DNA from: Trichostrongylus colubriformis
Lineage: Eukaryota; Nematoda; Chromadorea; Rhabditida; Trichostrongylidae
DNA length: 64,000 nucleotides
Assembly: GCA_963978905.1 (NCBI GenBank)
Contig: OZ022258.1
Coordinates: forward strand, 52,374,591 to 52,438,590
Reading direction: 5' to 3'
The stretch's first letter is position 1. Every line of letters begins with the position of its first letter. Below the pieces are notes generated by a model that saw only the letters and a program-made list of their open reading frames with translations, ran no database searches and was not told the DNA's origin. Positions 21,301-30,441 of this stretch are shown piece by piece. Both the position numbers and the translations under genes were made by a program.

Positions 21301-23766
21301 AATCATTCTTCTATTAGTATATTACGAAAAATTCGCTTCAACTAGACTTAACAACCACTCACGCGTATACGCCTACGCCTAGGGAAGGGGAAACTCTTTC
21401 CTCAAGACTTAGGCTAACATAGGATGGAAAAACAGCACGAGCTTGCTTCATAAGAATCGCTTCTGAATTTGCAGAATTTGAACCCGATTCGGCTAGCACT
21501 ATGACTTCTCTGCGCTCTAGCCATGGCGTTAGATACGCAGAGTAGAGTGCACTGCCCCCCCCCCCTAACTCAAGTAGGACCATAGCCCACATGTGTTAGA
21601 CACTGTAGCTACGCAATCCTGCCCGCAATCGTCGGTGTAAAACTCCCGTAAAGTACTTACATACCATAGATGCTTCAGCCTTCCAGCATATTGCCACCTT
21701 ATCGACGGCAAGTTGAAGTTGTGCGATGATCTCAAGTCGTTTGGGAACAACACGTAACGGCATTTGGTACGTAATGGCACGAGACACACCGATTCGATTA
21801 CGGTAACTGAGAGCGAGACGGACATGAAAAAGGTTACGGTAAAGCACGTGCAGCTAAGTGACATTTATAAATCCACTGTGAATAAACCTGGAGGTGAGTG
21901 GTAGGTTCGAATGGAATGTTTACTTCCGTCGAAAGGGTCGAATTTCGAAAAGCCTAAAAATACATTCAATTGGATTTTGGAATTAATAGAGTAAATTTAG
22001 AGTAGATCTAAATATTTAGGGAATTGAACTCTTACGGTAGGAGGCAGTGAAGTCCATCTCCAACCTAATTTTCCATTGGAGGGTCTGCTTTGAGCATACC
22101 AGCCAACATCAGCGGCAGCGATTTCCTGTACCTGAAATGGGTAAAAGGAACATACAAAAAAGGAGGCGGGATCAGTCTGTGTCGTTCAAGTGTCTTCGTT
22201 TATAAAATTCTTTAATTCTATTTGTGTATGTAGGAAATTCACGAACAGGGTAAAGCTCTCGCTTTTTCGAACGACTTGTGCTCGATAGGGTATCTACCAT
22301 GCTCCAAAAGGTATCTACCATGAGAATAAATTATTATGTAAATAAAATCGAATTCGATACTTTTTGGGCACAGCGCCAATCTATTATTACGATATCCACT
22401 GCCCATGCGCCCTCTCATTCTATCAATCTTATCAGTCGTTTAGCACCTGTTCTGCTGATAACCCAGGGAAAGACGCCTGTGAATGCAATTGGTGGTGTCT
22501 TCGAAAGCATATGTAGCAACGGTTCATGCCTACATACCGAACTTTTGCTGTCAGCCCACCCTGCGATTCCTATTATATGTTTATGTTTGGACTGCTACAA
22601 AAATACGCAGTTATAAAAAAATTCGAAAACCTGAAATTTAGTGCTCTGTACAAATTACATTAAGCAGAATAGCAGAAGCTGCAAAAACAAATAAACGAGC
22701 CTGAGCTAAAACCGTTTCAGGAAATTGCCATCGCAGTCGTAAGCTATCATCAAGTGCATCAATCGTAACTGTGGTTTGATAGAGAAGTTCTGAATTGAAA
22801 TATTTCACATAATGAGTTCAGGGACCCAAGTTGATCCCTCAGCCTGACTACAGCATTTATGGTGTCACCAGCAAATGCTTTGTGCAGGTTCTCATGTTAA
22901 ACAGGTTCTCATAGCGTGCAAATTTATGCATTTTACAGGGATCTCTGAGGGGTCAATATGTGCACTCGCATACTTTTATATTATATATAATATAATATAT
23001 ATTATGCACGCGGCGTATATTTTTGCCCATGCCTCAGTGGAGCGGAGAAGGGGTCCCTTTCCGCTTCCACGCCCAGGTTAAAAAAATGTGGGATGCCCTT
23101 CTCATAGTGATAGCACCTTAATTAGATCAATTATACCGGGGTTAGTAGCAACCGATAAAAATGTGACCTACCTTGGACCTGAACCAGGAAAGCATGTTCC
23201 ACTGCATAACAGCCTTGCGTACAGCTGTCGAAAGTGATGCCTTCTTCTGTACATCGAGTTTCACACTTTGACAATGGCTCGTCCAAATTACGACAGCCAT
23301 GATGGCACTGGAACAAACGCTTAAGACGAGCATGGTACAGCACTAAAATCAAAAGCGGAACGTTCCTGAAGCTCCTGAAACTCTGTGCCTGGCTTCAAAG
23401 ACGAAGATAGGAAAAGGGCAATGTTTCGATAACTACGCGCATCAAATTCATTTTTGGATACTCAGAAAATTGACCATGAAGCCTACAGAAAACGTGAAAA
23501 AGTAGTACAGGGTTTGTACCGGTTGGTCATGTAATATTGCGATGATATAACTGCTTTATATTCTTATTTGTAGCACTTACAAAGACAATCCACAAATAAA
23601 AAAGTAGTTCAATAAAGTGGATATTGCTGTAGTCTCACATACTTTTGAATTTTATAATGTTGTCCATTGCATGAGAAAGACTTACCGAATTCACGCGGCA
23701 GCTATAGTCACACTTTGATAAATCCTCTTGATTCCATGTGAATTCGCCGCGGGCCAATGGGAATGC
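497..23766 (-). CDS. rol-3: ROS1/Sevenless-type receptor tyrosine kinase, ectodomain part (multi-exon, partial)
   Basis: At least 25 minus-strand exons can be chained. The deduced order is Cys-rich segment, FnIII, FnIII, YWTD-like propeller, FnIII, propeller, FnIII, propeller. That is the N-terminal plan of the ROS1/Sevenless/ROL-3 family, single-pass receptor tyrosine kinases of the cell surface. Most junctions are phase-consistent and use GT-AG with good donors (GTAAGC at 3240, GTAAGT at 23685). The kinase, TM helix and membrane-proximal FnIII domains are not present and should lie left of base 1. Unresolved joins: 725-3241, 8171-8223, 11486-12865 and 23342-23686, where an exon is missing from my model or a splice site is misplaced. 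The symbol rests on architecture only, not on an alignment. In C. elegans rol-3 acts in epidermal/body morphology; whether that holds here is inference. Introns are large and full of transposons. Confidence 0.8.
1670..2005 (+). repeat. Family-F dispersed repeat
   Basis: Contains GGGTAATGAGAATTC, AGCCGTCTTCTTCGACAGCT and CCCGCCCCTTCTTTGGGCCC, ending CCTATCACTGCCTTTAAGG. The same order occurs inverted at 18280-18620; a diverged piece lies at 5520-5735 and a fragment at 55940-55990. Confidence 0.55.
2167..3019 (+). mobile_element. mariner element, internally deleted, plus-strand transposase remnant
   Basis: TIR TTAGGTTGGACGGGAAGTTC at 2167 is mirrored at 3019, flanked by TA. The 3' half of a transposase is readable (about 2560-2944): [18 protein letters not shown] then [18 protein letters not shown]. 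From the HDN aspartate to the SPTD aspartate there are 34 residues, the DD34D of mariners. The 853-bp length (intact about 1.3 kb) and missing N-terminal half make it non-autonomous. It lies in a receptor intron. Confidence 0.88.
4152..4428. mobile_element. Small TIR element (MITE-like)
   Basis: AGGGGTGTGTACC at 4152 is inverted at about 4416-4428 (GGTACACACCCCT). Lies in the 3929-5156 intron. No coding content. Confidence 0.4.
4612..4783. mobile_element. Short palindromic MITE
   Basis: GGTCGCGCTCATACTTTGC near 4613 is inverted at about 4765-4783 (GCGAAGTATGAGCGCGGCC). Internal sequence is GC-rich. Confidence 0.5.
6402..8171 (-). CDS. rol-3: ROL-3-like FnIII-4 (4 exons)
   Basis: Exons: 8068-8171, 6793-6891, 6637-6711, 6402-6480, all in phase with each other. 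The first ends a propeller ([12 protein letters not shown]) and opens the FnIII with [14 protein letters not shown]. Then come [20 protein letters not shown] (B/C strands with Trp and Tyr), [13 protein letters not shown] and [19 protein letters not shown] (F/G strands). This is a complete FnIII fold of about 95 residues. The family-A MITE at 7581-8007 ends only 60 bp from the 8068 splice donor. Confidence 0.83.
7349..7440. repeat. Inverted-repeat hairpin
   Basis: TCGAACCCACTCCGACGACA is followed about 50 bp later by its near-complement (TGTGGTCGGAGTGGATTCGA). Probably the core of a small MITE in the FnIII-4 intron. Confidence 0.5.
7581..8007. mobile_element. Family-A MITE, copy 1
   Basis: Ends AAGGAATCGTCC... 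and ...GGACGATTCCTT are inverted, with sub-terminal TACCCATATATTTATGTTGT / CGCATGCAAAATTTCACGC mirrored on the right. About 427 bp, GC-rich centre. Further copies at 12393-12675 (5'-truncated), 59608-60028 and 63209-63627, and fragments near 29795, 20255 and 61670. No transposase is encoded; the long open frames over it are artefacts. Confidence 0.75.
8223..13040 (-). CDS. rol-3: ROL-3-like propeller 2 (at least 6 exons)
   Basis: Exons: 12865-13040, 11404-11486, 10888-11034, 10740-10825, 10183-10342, 8223-8419. Blade-like text includes [78 protein letters not shown] and [18 protein letters not shown]. Joins from 11486 to 8419 are phase-consistent; 12865 to 11486 is not, so an exon near 12.7-12.8 kb is probably missing. 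The 3' end of the last exon is uncertain: a donor at 8222 leaves two bases whereas the next exon needs one, and a donor near 8275 would fit better. A mariner-type MITE, two family-B MITEs, a LINE relic and others lie in these introns. Confidence 0.78.
8590..9477. mobile_element. mariner-type non-autonomous element
   Basis: TTAGGTTGTAAGGGAAATTC at 8590 and its mirror ...CTTTCTTACAACCTAA at 9477, both followed by TA; sub-terminal AAACCGGCCA is also mirrored. No transposase text was recognised in its 888 bp. Confidence 0.75.
9598..9838. mobile_element. Family-B MITE, copy 1
   Basis: Inverted ends GTGTATACCCTCAAGTCAGG / CCTGACATAATGATACACAC; internal GATTACACGGCAATGCTAGG and TTGTAATCGCTTCGGGTCCC are shared with copies at 12151-12392, 40572-40796 (diverged) and 51650-51875. 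Confidence 0.7.
10129..10192. repeat. 32-bp tandem duplication next to a splice donor
   Basis: The unit beginning GAAAACAACCTTGAATTTCC occurs twice head to tail (10129, 10161). On the minus strand each unit carries CAAG|GTTGTT, so a donor-like site is duplicated just beyond the end of exon 10183-10342. Confidence 0.75.
10402..10625. mobile_element. MITE with about 38-bp TIRs
   Basis: GTCAGGACACTCGAAATGG...GGTTTGTCAAGTTCGC at the left is mirrored at 10590-10625 with few mismatches. Lies between receptor exons 10342 and 10740. Confidence 0.65.
11267..11285. repeat. (TA)n microsatellite
   Basis: About nine TA dinucleotides. A related AT palindrome lies at 22976-23004. Confidence 0.8.
11815..12115 (+). 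mobile_element. RTE-type LINE relic (reverse transcriptase C-terminus)
   Basis: In one plus frame: [34 protein letters not shown] then [14 protein letters not shown]. The KIRWAGHVMR-DDRWT-xxWxPRDVKR-PGRPP pattern marks the C-terminus of RTE-clade non-LTR retrotransposon polyproteins (established family knowledge). Frame-breaking stops show decay. RTE machinery could be the source of the SINE integrations nearby (inference). Confidence 0.7.
12151..12392. mobile_element. Family-B MITE, copy 2, inserted at the edge of a family-A copy
   Basis: Near-perfect TIRs GATGTGTACCTTAATGTCAG / CTGACATTAGGGTACATATC. The GGCGGGGCC sequence occurs on both sides, and family-A sequence resumes at 12393, suggesting nesting or duplication at the site. 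Confidence 0.75.
12393..12675. mobile_element. Family-A MITE, copy 2, left end missing
   Basis: Contains the family-A core and the right end TTTTTCCGTGGACGATTCC; its left arm is replaced by the family-B element. Confidence 0.65.
13120..15156 (-). CDS. rol-3: ROL-3-like FnIII-3, second half (2 exons)
   Basis: Exon 15053-15156 encodes [19 protein letters not shown] and ends at GTG|GTAAGA. Exon 13120-13231 encodes [19 protein letters not shown], the canonical FnIII F-strand, and ends at GTTAGT. They are in phase with the exon at 16346-16497 and with the next propeller exon, completing one FnIII domain. The 1.8-kb intron between them carries a mariner (14078-14976) and a full-length SINE (13563-13855), neither of which touches splice sites. 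Confidence 0.8.
13563..13855 (+). mobile_element. tRNA-derived SINE, full-length copy with 14-bp TSD
   Basis: The 5' head GGCGGAGGTGGTATAGTGAC holds an A-box-like TGGTATAGTG, and GGGGATCAGATCCCGC holds a B-box-like GGATCAGATCC. The 3' tail ends CTTTATCCTTTATCC. A perfect 14-bp direct repeat TAATCTGGTCGTTG flanks it (13549-13562 and 13856-13869). About 293 bp. A second full copy lies at 33364-33652 (minus), with truncated ones at 47712-47905, 32548-32630 and 52985-53020. Confidence 0.8.
14043..14057. repeat. Poly(G) run
   Basis: About 15 consecutive G. Other homopolymers of this type: C at 21554-21565, 24167-24174, 29469-29482 and 41931-41941. Confidence 0.8.
14078..14976 (-). mobile_element. 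mariner element, minus strand, frameshifted and deleted
   Basis: TIR TTAGGTTGATTCATAATAAA at 14078 mirrored at 14976, TA flanks. Minus-strand fragments in different frames read [30 protein letters not shown] and, at the end, [18 protein letters not shown], the conserved mariner C-terminus. About 900 bp with N-terminal half lost. Intronic in the ROS/ROL-3-like gene. Confidence 0.85.
15557..15750 (+). repeat. Family-E dispersed repeat, copy 1
   Basis: CTTTTCGCTTCCTCTGCCTCACTAGCCGGCGAGG... recurs at 26773-26990 and 45655-45860 (CTCTGCATCACTAGCCG core). No TIRs or coding content recognised. Confidence 0.5.
16346..19780 (-). CDS. rol-3: ROL-3-like propeller 1 and start of FnIII-3 (7 exons)
   Basis: Exons: 19625-19780, 18910-19068, 18682-18823, 17739-17842, 17566-17634, 16572-16770, 16346-16497; every join is phase-consistent. 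Blade-like repeats are visible: [100 protein letters not shown]. They follow the pattern of YWTD-type beta-propellers (about 40-45 residues per blade), though the literal YWTD is not kept. The last exon passes into FnIII with [21 protein letters not shown]. Introns here are short to moderate; a family-F repeat (18280-18620) lies between the exons at 17842 and 18682. Confidence 0.82.
18280..18620 (-). repeat. Family-F dispersed repeat, inverted copy
   Basis: Reverse complement of 1670-2005 in outline (TTTAAAGGCACTGATAGGGG... to ...GAGTTCTCGTTACCC). Intronic in the ROS/ROL-3-like gene. Confidence 0.55.
19905..22789 (-). CDS. rol-3: ROL-3-like FnIII domains 1 and 2 (6 exons)
   Basis: Exons: 22689-22789, 22036-22131, 21665-21853, 20719-20786, 20397-20564, 19905-20023. 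All joins are in phase. FnIII-1 shows the B-strand tryptophan (LRLRWQFPE) and the F-strand ([14 protein letters not shown]). FnIII-2 shows VAICWKAEA, then [13 protein letters not shown] and [17 protein letters not shown]. The last exon (RVTVTDTS...VKLDV) leads into the first propeller. These Ig-like beta-sandwich modules are extracellular spacers/ligand contacts in the ROS family. The donor at 20396 (TT|GTAG) is weak but keeps the frame. A C-rich-ended MITE sits in the 20787-21664 intron. Confidence 0.8.
21203..21574. mobile_element. MITE with poly(G)/poly(C) ends
   Basis: CTGGAGTTAGTTGGGGGGG at 21203 is mirrored by CCCCCCCTAACTCAAG ending at 21574; TA on both sides. 372 bp, intronic. Confidence 0.65.
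23172..23766 (-). CDS. rol-3: ROL-3-like Cys-rich N-terminal segment (2 exons)
   Basis: Exon 23686-23766 encodes 27 residues ending CDYSCRVNS, between TTTAG and GTAAGT. Exon 23172-23342 carries closely spaced cysteines (CHHGC, CETRC, CTQGC) and ends HAFLVQVQ with one base over, which fits the next FnIII exon. ROS1 also begins with a short Cys-rich stretch with CxxGC-type spacing before its first FnIII. The two exons disagree in phase by one base; using an alternative acceptor (GCACAG near 23390) restores the frame but adds a hydrophobic run. A shorter exon may lie between. The other open frame over 23142-23333 has a leader-like start but does not join the downstream FnIII exon. Confidence 0.7.
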
Positions 23767-24501
23767 CTAAAGAACGTCGTATTATTAGCAGTTTAAGATT
23801 TTAACTTTGAATGTAAAGTAGGAGGGCAAGGAGAGCCCACATTCCCAAAGTTATGGTCTGTCAGTCGTAACTCGTCCTGGATTCACTCGCCTTCGAATAT
23901 CTTTACTGTTTAATAGCACCAAAACTAGTGTGGAAGTCTACAGCCCTGAACCCCACGTCCGCAAGAATCGTCCACATTAAATGTATCCGGTACCACCGTG
24001 ATGCTAAGTGGTACGTAGATGCATGGCGCAATCCAGGTAGCACTCAGCAGCTACTGTTTTACTCTTTCAGTTTTTTTTTAAAAAACGAAACCTGCTATAC
24101 ACTTTGCAATATATTGGCCACGACCATACGAGGTTCCTTGTAATGTACAGCAAGCCAACATTTCCCCCCCCCCAATCTCGAAGGCTGTGCAGACGCAATG
24201 ACTTGGGTGTTACATAATTCATTAATTACGAAGCGAAATTTGTGGTAATACGTAGGCGCACTCGAAATAGCGTGTCAAGGATCTACAGGAGAATCTCCCT
24301 TGCACGTCTCGTCTGTCGCGTATAACTGCCACAGGTCGCAGATCCGCACGGCTCTAATCGATTATGGAAAGAGTACGTGAAAAAACAGACGTGACCATGG
24401 ATTAATAACTTTAATAACTTTTTGGCCATATAAATTTGTCTTGCTCAGCACATCTACTGTTTCAAGGAATGTGTAAGTGGCACTGAAAGTTCCTTCATGC
24501 A

Positions 24502-25008
24502 CAGCAGCGCTCAAAAGTCTTCGGCCAAAACTCTTTTGTCATAACTTTTTTTCTACTTGACCAAATTTGACAAAATTTTAATATGTGATGCCTGAACCTA
24601 TTGCCAACATTTCCCTCTACTTGAGTACCGCTTGACACTTTTCATGGTTTTTTACAAGAATTTACTATAAGACCACCCAAAAAAGTAAAAGGCTTGGTCA
24701 AGGGGAACGGGTTTCTTTACAACAACAAAACGAGCAAGCCTCACAGAACATTAATATATTGTAGAAAGACCACGACTTTTGATGACAGCGGCACAGGGGG
24801 ACGGCATAGCGATGGCACTCCAAAAACAAAAAATTTCATATAACCGTGTAACCTATACCGTTGAGCGCCAAAATAGTGTATTTACTATGCAGTGTCTCCA
24901 TGTACAACATACAAAAATTTCTCTTAGATCGGTGCAGTTGCAAAAAAAGTTATAAGTGAAAAACCCCAAGTAAAAGATCATTTCGCCGAAGACTTTTGAG
25001 CGCTACTG
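24502..25008. mobile_element. Family-C Tc1-type MITE, copy 1
   Basis: TIRs CAGCAGCGCTCAAAAGTCTT and AAGACTTTTGAGCGCTACTG; about 507 bp. The whole length matches 56666-57173 in inverse orientation. No transposase text found. Confidence 0.78.
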
Positions 25009-26149
25009 TATGTGCTTGCAAGATCAGCAAACAGACCCAAAAATTATATATTAGGGAGAAGATCCAATTGATACTTGGCTCGGAATCCGAGATTCAAATA
25101 TTCTCTGTTTCGCATACGAAGCGAAGAATACTACGTCGACATCAAAAAGGTACTACGTCGACATCAAAAAGCCCTACATTGAACAGAAATTGACAATTCA
25201 GCGATCTCTCAATGAACGCTGTAATAACGAAGTCCTGTGTATTTATGAGCATGCTGAAATATGGCCAGTTTTTCATCATCTCAGTAATCGGCAAGGCCTG
25301 TTACGTCAAATGAAGAAATTGACGTATGTGAAGATAGGTCCAGGGCAGGTGTGTGAAACTTGTTCTCTTCTCTTTTCTGCCCCGCCGTCAGTCGTCTCAC
25401 TTTCATACAACAATGATCCCTATCAATTGAATGACACGGTTGGTTTGTGTATGGGTAAATGAAAATAGCCGACGTCAAATGTTAGGTCTCTTTGCCCCAA
25501 AGAATCTATTCATAGGGGATCTGTGACGATATGGAAGGATATGAATGAACAACGACAGTTTGTCCGATTCTCGAAGGGCAATCTCTTAAAATTTACAATC
25601 ATCCCAACTCAAGTCTGACCTTCACAGTTCGCCTCTTTCTTTCCTTAGCCACAGTCTCTGTATTTCTTACCTAACCGAACATTCTTCAATCACTGAATGC
25701 GTCGCCGCATTTATGACACTAAATAGCCATAACGGACTCCGTCAGAGCCATTAATAAATCTGACCTAATTCTAGAGCCTGTATCAACTGTACGACCTCAG
25801 GGACAAATGACGGCGTTTCACAGAGCAGTGGGTTACAGTAATCAAGAAAGGAAAGCGAATAATACTAGGAAAGCTATGTTAATTTAAGAATTACCTACCA
25901 AATTCCGCTCTGAACAATAGAGTTGGCAGGTTTTTAGTGAAGTGGAGAATACGGTGGCAAATACTGATTCGTAGATGCCCAATAAATGGATGACGATGCT
26001 GACGGTGACAATATCGTATAGCATTGACCGCTTACATTCGGCTGGAAGCGAGTGATGATGTCAACGATATTAGCAGCAGCAGCGATGTGGTGATGGCGAT
26101 GCGGTGATGATCGTGATTGTCGTCGGTGGGCGCCCAGCACAGCCAAGAT

Positions 26150-26168
26150 CGTCGTCGTCGTCGTCGTC
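26150..26168. repeat. (GTC)n microsatellite
   Basis: Six to seven GTC units; in one plus frame it gives an Arg run followed by an open frame to a consensus donor (TTGCAA|GTAAGT, about 26302), a weak exon candidate. Confidence 0.6.
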
Positions 26169-26772
26169 GCGTCGTTCGTTCACCCCGCCGCCAGACCACT
26201 GCACCGGTGCTGATATTGATCACAGATCGTGCACGTATTGATTCTTCAACACAAATCGATGACGAAATAAAATCGATGGATTATGAAGTAAATAATTGCA
26301 AGTAAGTACGACACATAATCAGATGCCGTCCTCACAATGGCGGCAGGAACTGGTTACAGGGCGATGATTGGAATCAAGTGTGTCGACAACGAGGCGGGCT
26401 ATTAATCGGCTTAACGGGTGCAGTTTCAAAATTTCACTTTCAAAAATTGAATTTTTGACAGCTGTGAGGGGATTACCACAAGACCAAAATGAGTTAATTT
26501 TGCAATGCTTGTTACGCATGTTCAAAGCGTTACGATTATTTCTTATGGCCTGAACCCGGCTCGGGCTTAGCTCTGCCCAATGTAGAATCAGTAGAAGGGT
26601 GTTCTGACCGACACGTAGACATTCCACCGCCTTAACTGCCTACCTAAGGAAACGCTGGTAGATTCAGTTGTCTACTTTTACACTAGACACCGGAAGAGGT
26701 ATTTTTAGCTGGTTGTATATAATGAAAGTCGAAGCATAAATAGCGCAACAACAGCGAAAGAATTAAATGAAA

Positions 26773-26990
26773 TAGCTCCTTTCGCCTTCTCTGCATCACT
26801 AGCCGTTGAAGGATAAGCGCAGACGGCGAGAGGCTAGGCCAGCCAGACGCGAAATTTGTCGATCACAATTGGCCACTAAATCGCTACAGCACGAAGAGCA
26901 GCGCGATAGAAGCCCTAAGGCTCTCTTCTTCGATGCGAGTTTTCTTCCAGATTATTTCTTCATAACTGATCTTTTCATCTACAGCGAACA
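26773..26990 (+). repeat. Family-E dispersed repeat, copy 2
   Basis: CCTTCTCTGCATCACTAGCC core; ends near GATGCGAGTTTTCTTCCAGA, as in copy 3. Confidence 0.5.
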
Positions 26991-27562
26991 CTCTACCAGT
27001 TCCATTCTTTCGTAGCTCCCTTTCAGTGCCTGTAAAGTGGGAATTGCCGTCATTTGACTATAATCTTGGCTACTAGGTCTGAAAAGTAAAGATTCTCAAT
27101 CGCTTGTGGATCTAATCCTTTGAATAACCTTGGAATCTGAATAAAAGAATGACGAAACCTGTTGGTCACTGTAGACACCTTTGGAATGAAATAAACGATG
27201 AAGTGCTGGGTGATTTCTGCATCTCTACCTACGATTTAATGCAGCGAGCAACATTAAAATCAGAAATTGATGAGTGACCTTATTTGACCGTCTGACAAAT
27301 CAAATCAAATCACAGTCGTATATGTCACAAAATCGTATTGTTCGCTCCGGTAAAACATTGATCAGAGAAATGACTTGATGTCATTTTAAGAATACCTCCA
27401 AATGAATGATAAGCCTAGGGATACTAGAAAATCTGAGCATTTTAGAATTTCAGGGTAATGCTTTAGAGGGAGTCGCAGGGAGAAAAGGTTAGCTTTGATT
27501 GATCTTATTAGTTTCTCCTGAGAAAAATGGAGTAGGATCAGGAAAATTAGCGAACCCGGCTG

Positions 27563-27703
27563 GGGCCGTCTTCAGACTTTGCTATTTTGAAGTTTTGCAG
27601 CATTGCTTTCTTGCACACGAATTTGCGGAATTGCACATTCTCAAGGTTGTAGTATCGCGTGCGAAAGTGCAATGCCGCAAAATGGCAAAGTCTGGTGAAG
27701 GCC
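27563..27703. mobile_element. Family-D palindromic MITE, copy 1
   Basis: GGCCGTCTTCAGACTTTGC / GCAAAGTCTGGTGAAGGCC ends, about 140 bp. Second copy at 38523-38683. Confidence 0.65.
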
Positions 27704-28226
27704 TAACGGATTAGCAGGCGGCGATAAGTTTTACAAAAGAAGAGCAGAACGAATAAATGAAAAACGAAGAGATGCTTGCTGTAAATAAGCAAGGTCATTG
27801 AATGGGATATTCTGGAGGATAGTGTGACCGAATATTGCATGACAGATGCGCATGCATCATAATCATCTACTATCAATTATATCTGTTGACCAGAGTGTGA
27901 TTTGACTCTGTTCAACATCCAGTGATAAAATTTTGTTCCAATCGTCATCATGGTTTGTATGAGCACGGAACTCTCTAGAGTGTTCTACGCCCTCAAAAAC
28001 TGTCTGGAAAAAATTCTAGAGTTTTCAAAAACGCCGAGTGGGCCAAGTTTTCACAACCTTTGGAAACGAAATTCGGAATTACTATGCATTTGCATTTTAC
28101 TGCTGTGTCTAAATTATCAAAGTAAAGCTATGTTTACTCAAGTCTGCACAGAGGTAAGAGCACGCCGTATCTAGGAGTTCCATCACAGGAAACGATTGCA
28201 TGTGAAGTTTGTGCGACAAGACACTC

Positions 28227-28384
28227 GAAATAGATTACAACTTGTGTCGTTATAAGGGACAAGTGCCTCGTCGATCCATTAGTAGATTAGCAACGCGAAA
28301 CGCGACCGCTTTCCTCTTGCACGATCCAACTCGTGATCCTGCGACGCAATTCGCGTGACGTTATGATCTACTTCGAGTGTATTG
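28227..28384. mobile_element. Short TIR element
   Basis: ACACTCGAAATAGATT mirrored by ATCTACTTCGAGTGT; about 155 bp, GC-rich centre. Confidence 0.45.
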
Positions 28385-28915
28385 TCGCGCGTACCTCACA
28401 TGATTTGATCCAATTCGAGTTTGCTATCAAACATCAACATATGAAGGTATCGTTTCAGAAAGTTCGCGATTTCACCGAGGGGAATTTCTTGAGTCCAGCA
28501 CCACTTTTCTTTTCTGGCACGTATACAATCGGTTGGAGTGGTGCATACGAGGAAAGAGCTAAAGCTCTTATACGGCCTGTGGAACATATCCCACTCAATT
28601 CGGCAACGCTGTGAGGTTTGTTGGCGACTATTGGATTCATATCCATTTGTTTGCTGTTCACTAATATTCGAGTGATTTTTAGCCATTGTCGATCATGTGG
28701 AAAAAATATTGTCTCAACACCGGATTGTTATGCAGACAGTTGTGTAAGCCATTTATCCATACAACTGTAGCATCCACGAATTTGAGTGGAGTTCGAATTT
28801 ATGGCGCATTTTCAATGTATTGTTCATTTTTCAGCGAATGGAGTCGTACTTTTTGTTTAAGTGCATTGCTATCAGACGTTAGACTGTCCAGCCGAAGAAT
28901 GCGGTACTCTGCAGT

Positions 28916-29130
28916 TCTACCAGTACTTCTGTCAACACCCAGCTATCCCAGTACCCCAGTACAGCACGCAATGTTTCTGCACGGAGGTCCGAGGTATATA
29001 TCGAGGGGGCTTATTAGGGGCAAGGTCAGTCCTACTAGTACTTCTGTCAAAACCAACATACCTCAGTACAGTTGGCAATATTTTTGTACGAAGGTCTGAG
29101 CTGCATTTTGAAGGGCCTTATTGTGGGCAT
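28916..29130 (+). repeat. Diverged tandem duplication, about 105-115 bp unit
   Basis: CCAGTACTTCTGTCAACACC... and CTAGTACTTCTGTCAAAACC... start two similar units, both ending GGGGCTTATTAGGGGC / AGGGCCTTATTGTGGGC. Not clearly coding. Confidence 0.55.
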
Positions 29131-29794
29131 GCTATCCAATCACGAAAGACTTCATTGAAGCTTTTTATTCACTTCAGAGCAACTACACGCTTACAAGCCC
29201 ATTATTTACGCTTAAAAACACCTGTCTGATCAGCCCATTCGCTCCGTGTTATGGAAAAACCGGCAAGCAAGTCTGTGAACAAGCAGGTAAATGAAGTTCT
29301 TTTTTTGCGATGTAATGGGCTTTATTGACTCTTATTAATGACTGTGATCAGATTATTTCGTATCTAGGACAACATTGTTCAGAATAACATAGTAAAAAGG
29401 CAGGGCACGGTGGAGTCGAAAAAATTGGGCTAAGAAAATTTGCTTCAGACATACGATCTCCTCTCTGCCCCCCCCCCCCCCTCCCAAGATTACGTACGAT
29501 GCTTCATCGTGGTAGGTGAGCTAACTGAGCCGTATGTGCCCACGCCTACTGCTCGCTTAGATTGCCTACCACGGACAGCATGATGGGTGTCACCCATCAA
29601 CTATCCTACCGCTCTAAAAAGAGCGAAAACTCATCCGCCCACCAATGAGGACTGCGCTATGGCTGGCACGTACCTGATTACTACCTCTTTTCCGAACGCC
29701 AGCCGTTTAAGCAAGAATGTCGTACGGCTTGAAGTAGAATAAAAATGTTGGCTAAAGGAATAATGCACGGAAAAAACGAGTTATTGTATTATAT

Positions 29795-29880
29795 ATTATT
29801 TTTATATATTGTATTTACTTAATGAAGACATGCAAAGTTTCACGCGAAAAAGTGAGAATCCCGCTACGATACTGCTCCTC
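29795..29880. mobile_element. Family-A MITE fragment
   Basis: TATTGTATTTACTTAATGAA...CATGCAAAGTTTCACGCG matches the sub-terminal part of family A; no right arm. Confidence 0.5.
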
Positions 29881-30441
29881 CCAGATTTTTCTGCCGCGAA
29901 CTGCGACCGCTGGGTTGCTTCTCGTTGCGATGTCCATACCGATAGGTCACTTGTCATTGCGATGTCCCTCTCAATAGCTCTACAGCATGTGCGGGCGAAA
30001 TGGAATGGAATACCGTCCTGCTGATGGTTCATAAATGGCTCAAATGCATAACTGTTTTCGTGAGTTCGTGGCGATCGAATTTATAAGAAGGTCGTCGCGG
30101 GTGAAAGCTTATCGGTGTGGCACTTCCAGCACAAAAAATCGCTGCTGCTGACACTGGCACTTCCTACTCACAAGGCGAGATTAAGCTGCTACTCTTCAAA
30201 CTTGTTCGTACTCTGTAGTACCAAAGTATAATCGTCACATTTTAAAGAATGCTTGTGGAAAGGTGCCATAAAAAAGGTAGATGGAGGGTATGCATCTATT
30301 GCCTTGGTCGATATTAGCAGAATCTTCCATCACTCCCTCACTGAAGGCGAATCTATGCCGAAATGCAAGGTGGGGTCATAGTAAAGGTTTGTGAGCGCAG
30401 CGTAGCCTCGAGGAAATAAATATCCATGGAATTCTGCTTAC

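Noticed and set aside
23142..23333. ORF with leader-like start [17 protein letters not shown] as the receptor signal peptide
   Set aside because: It is out of frame with the Cys-rich frame that joins the next FnIII exon; the downstream join in its own frame hits a stop.
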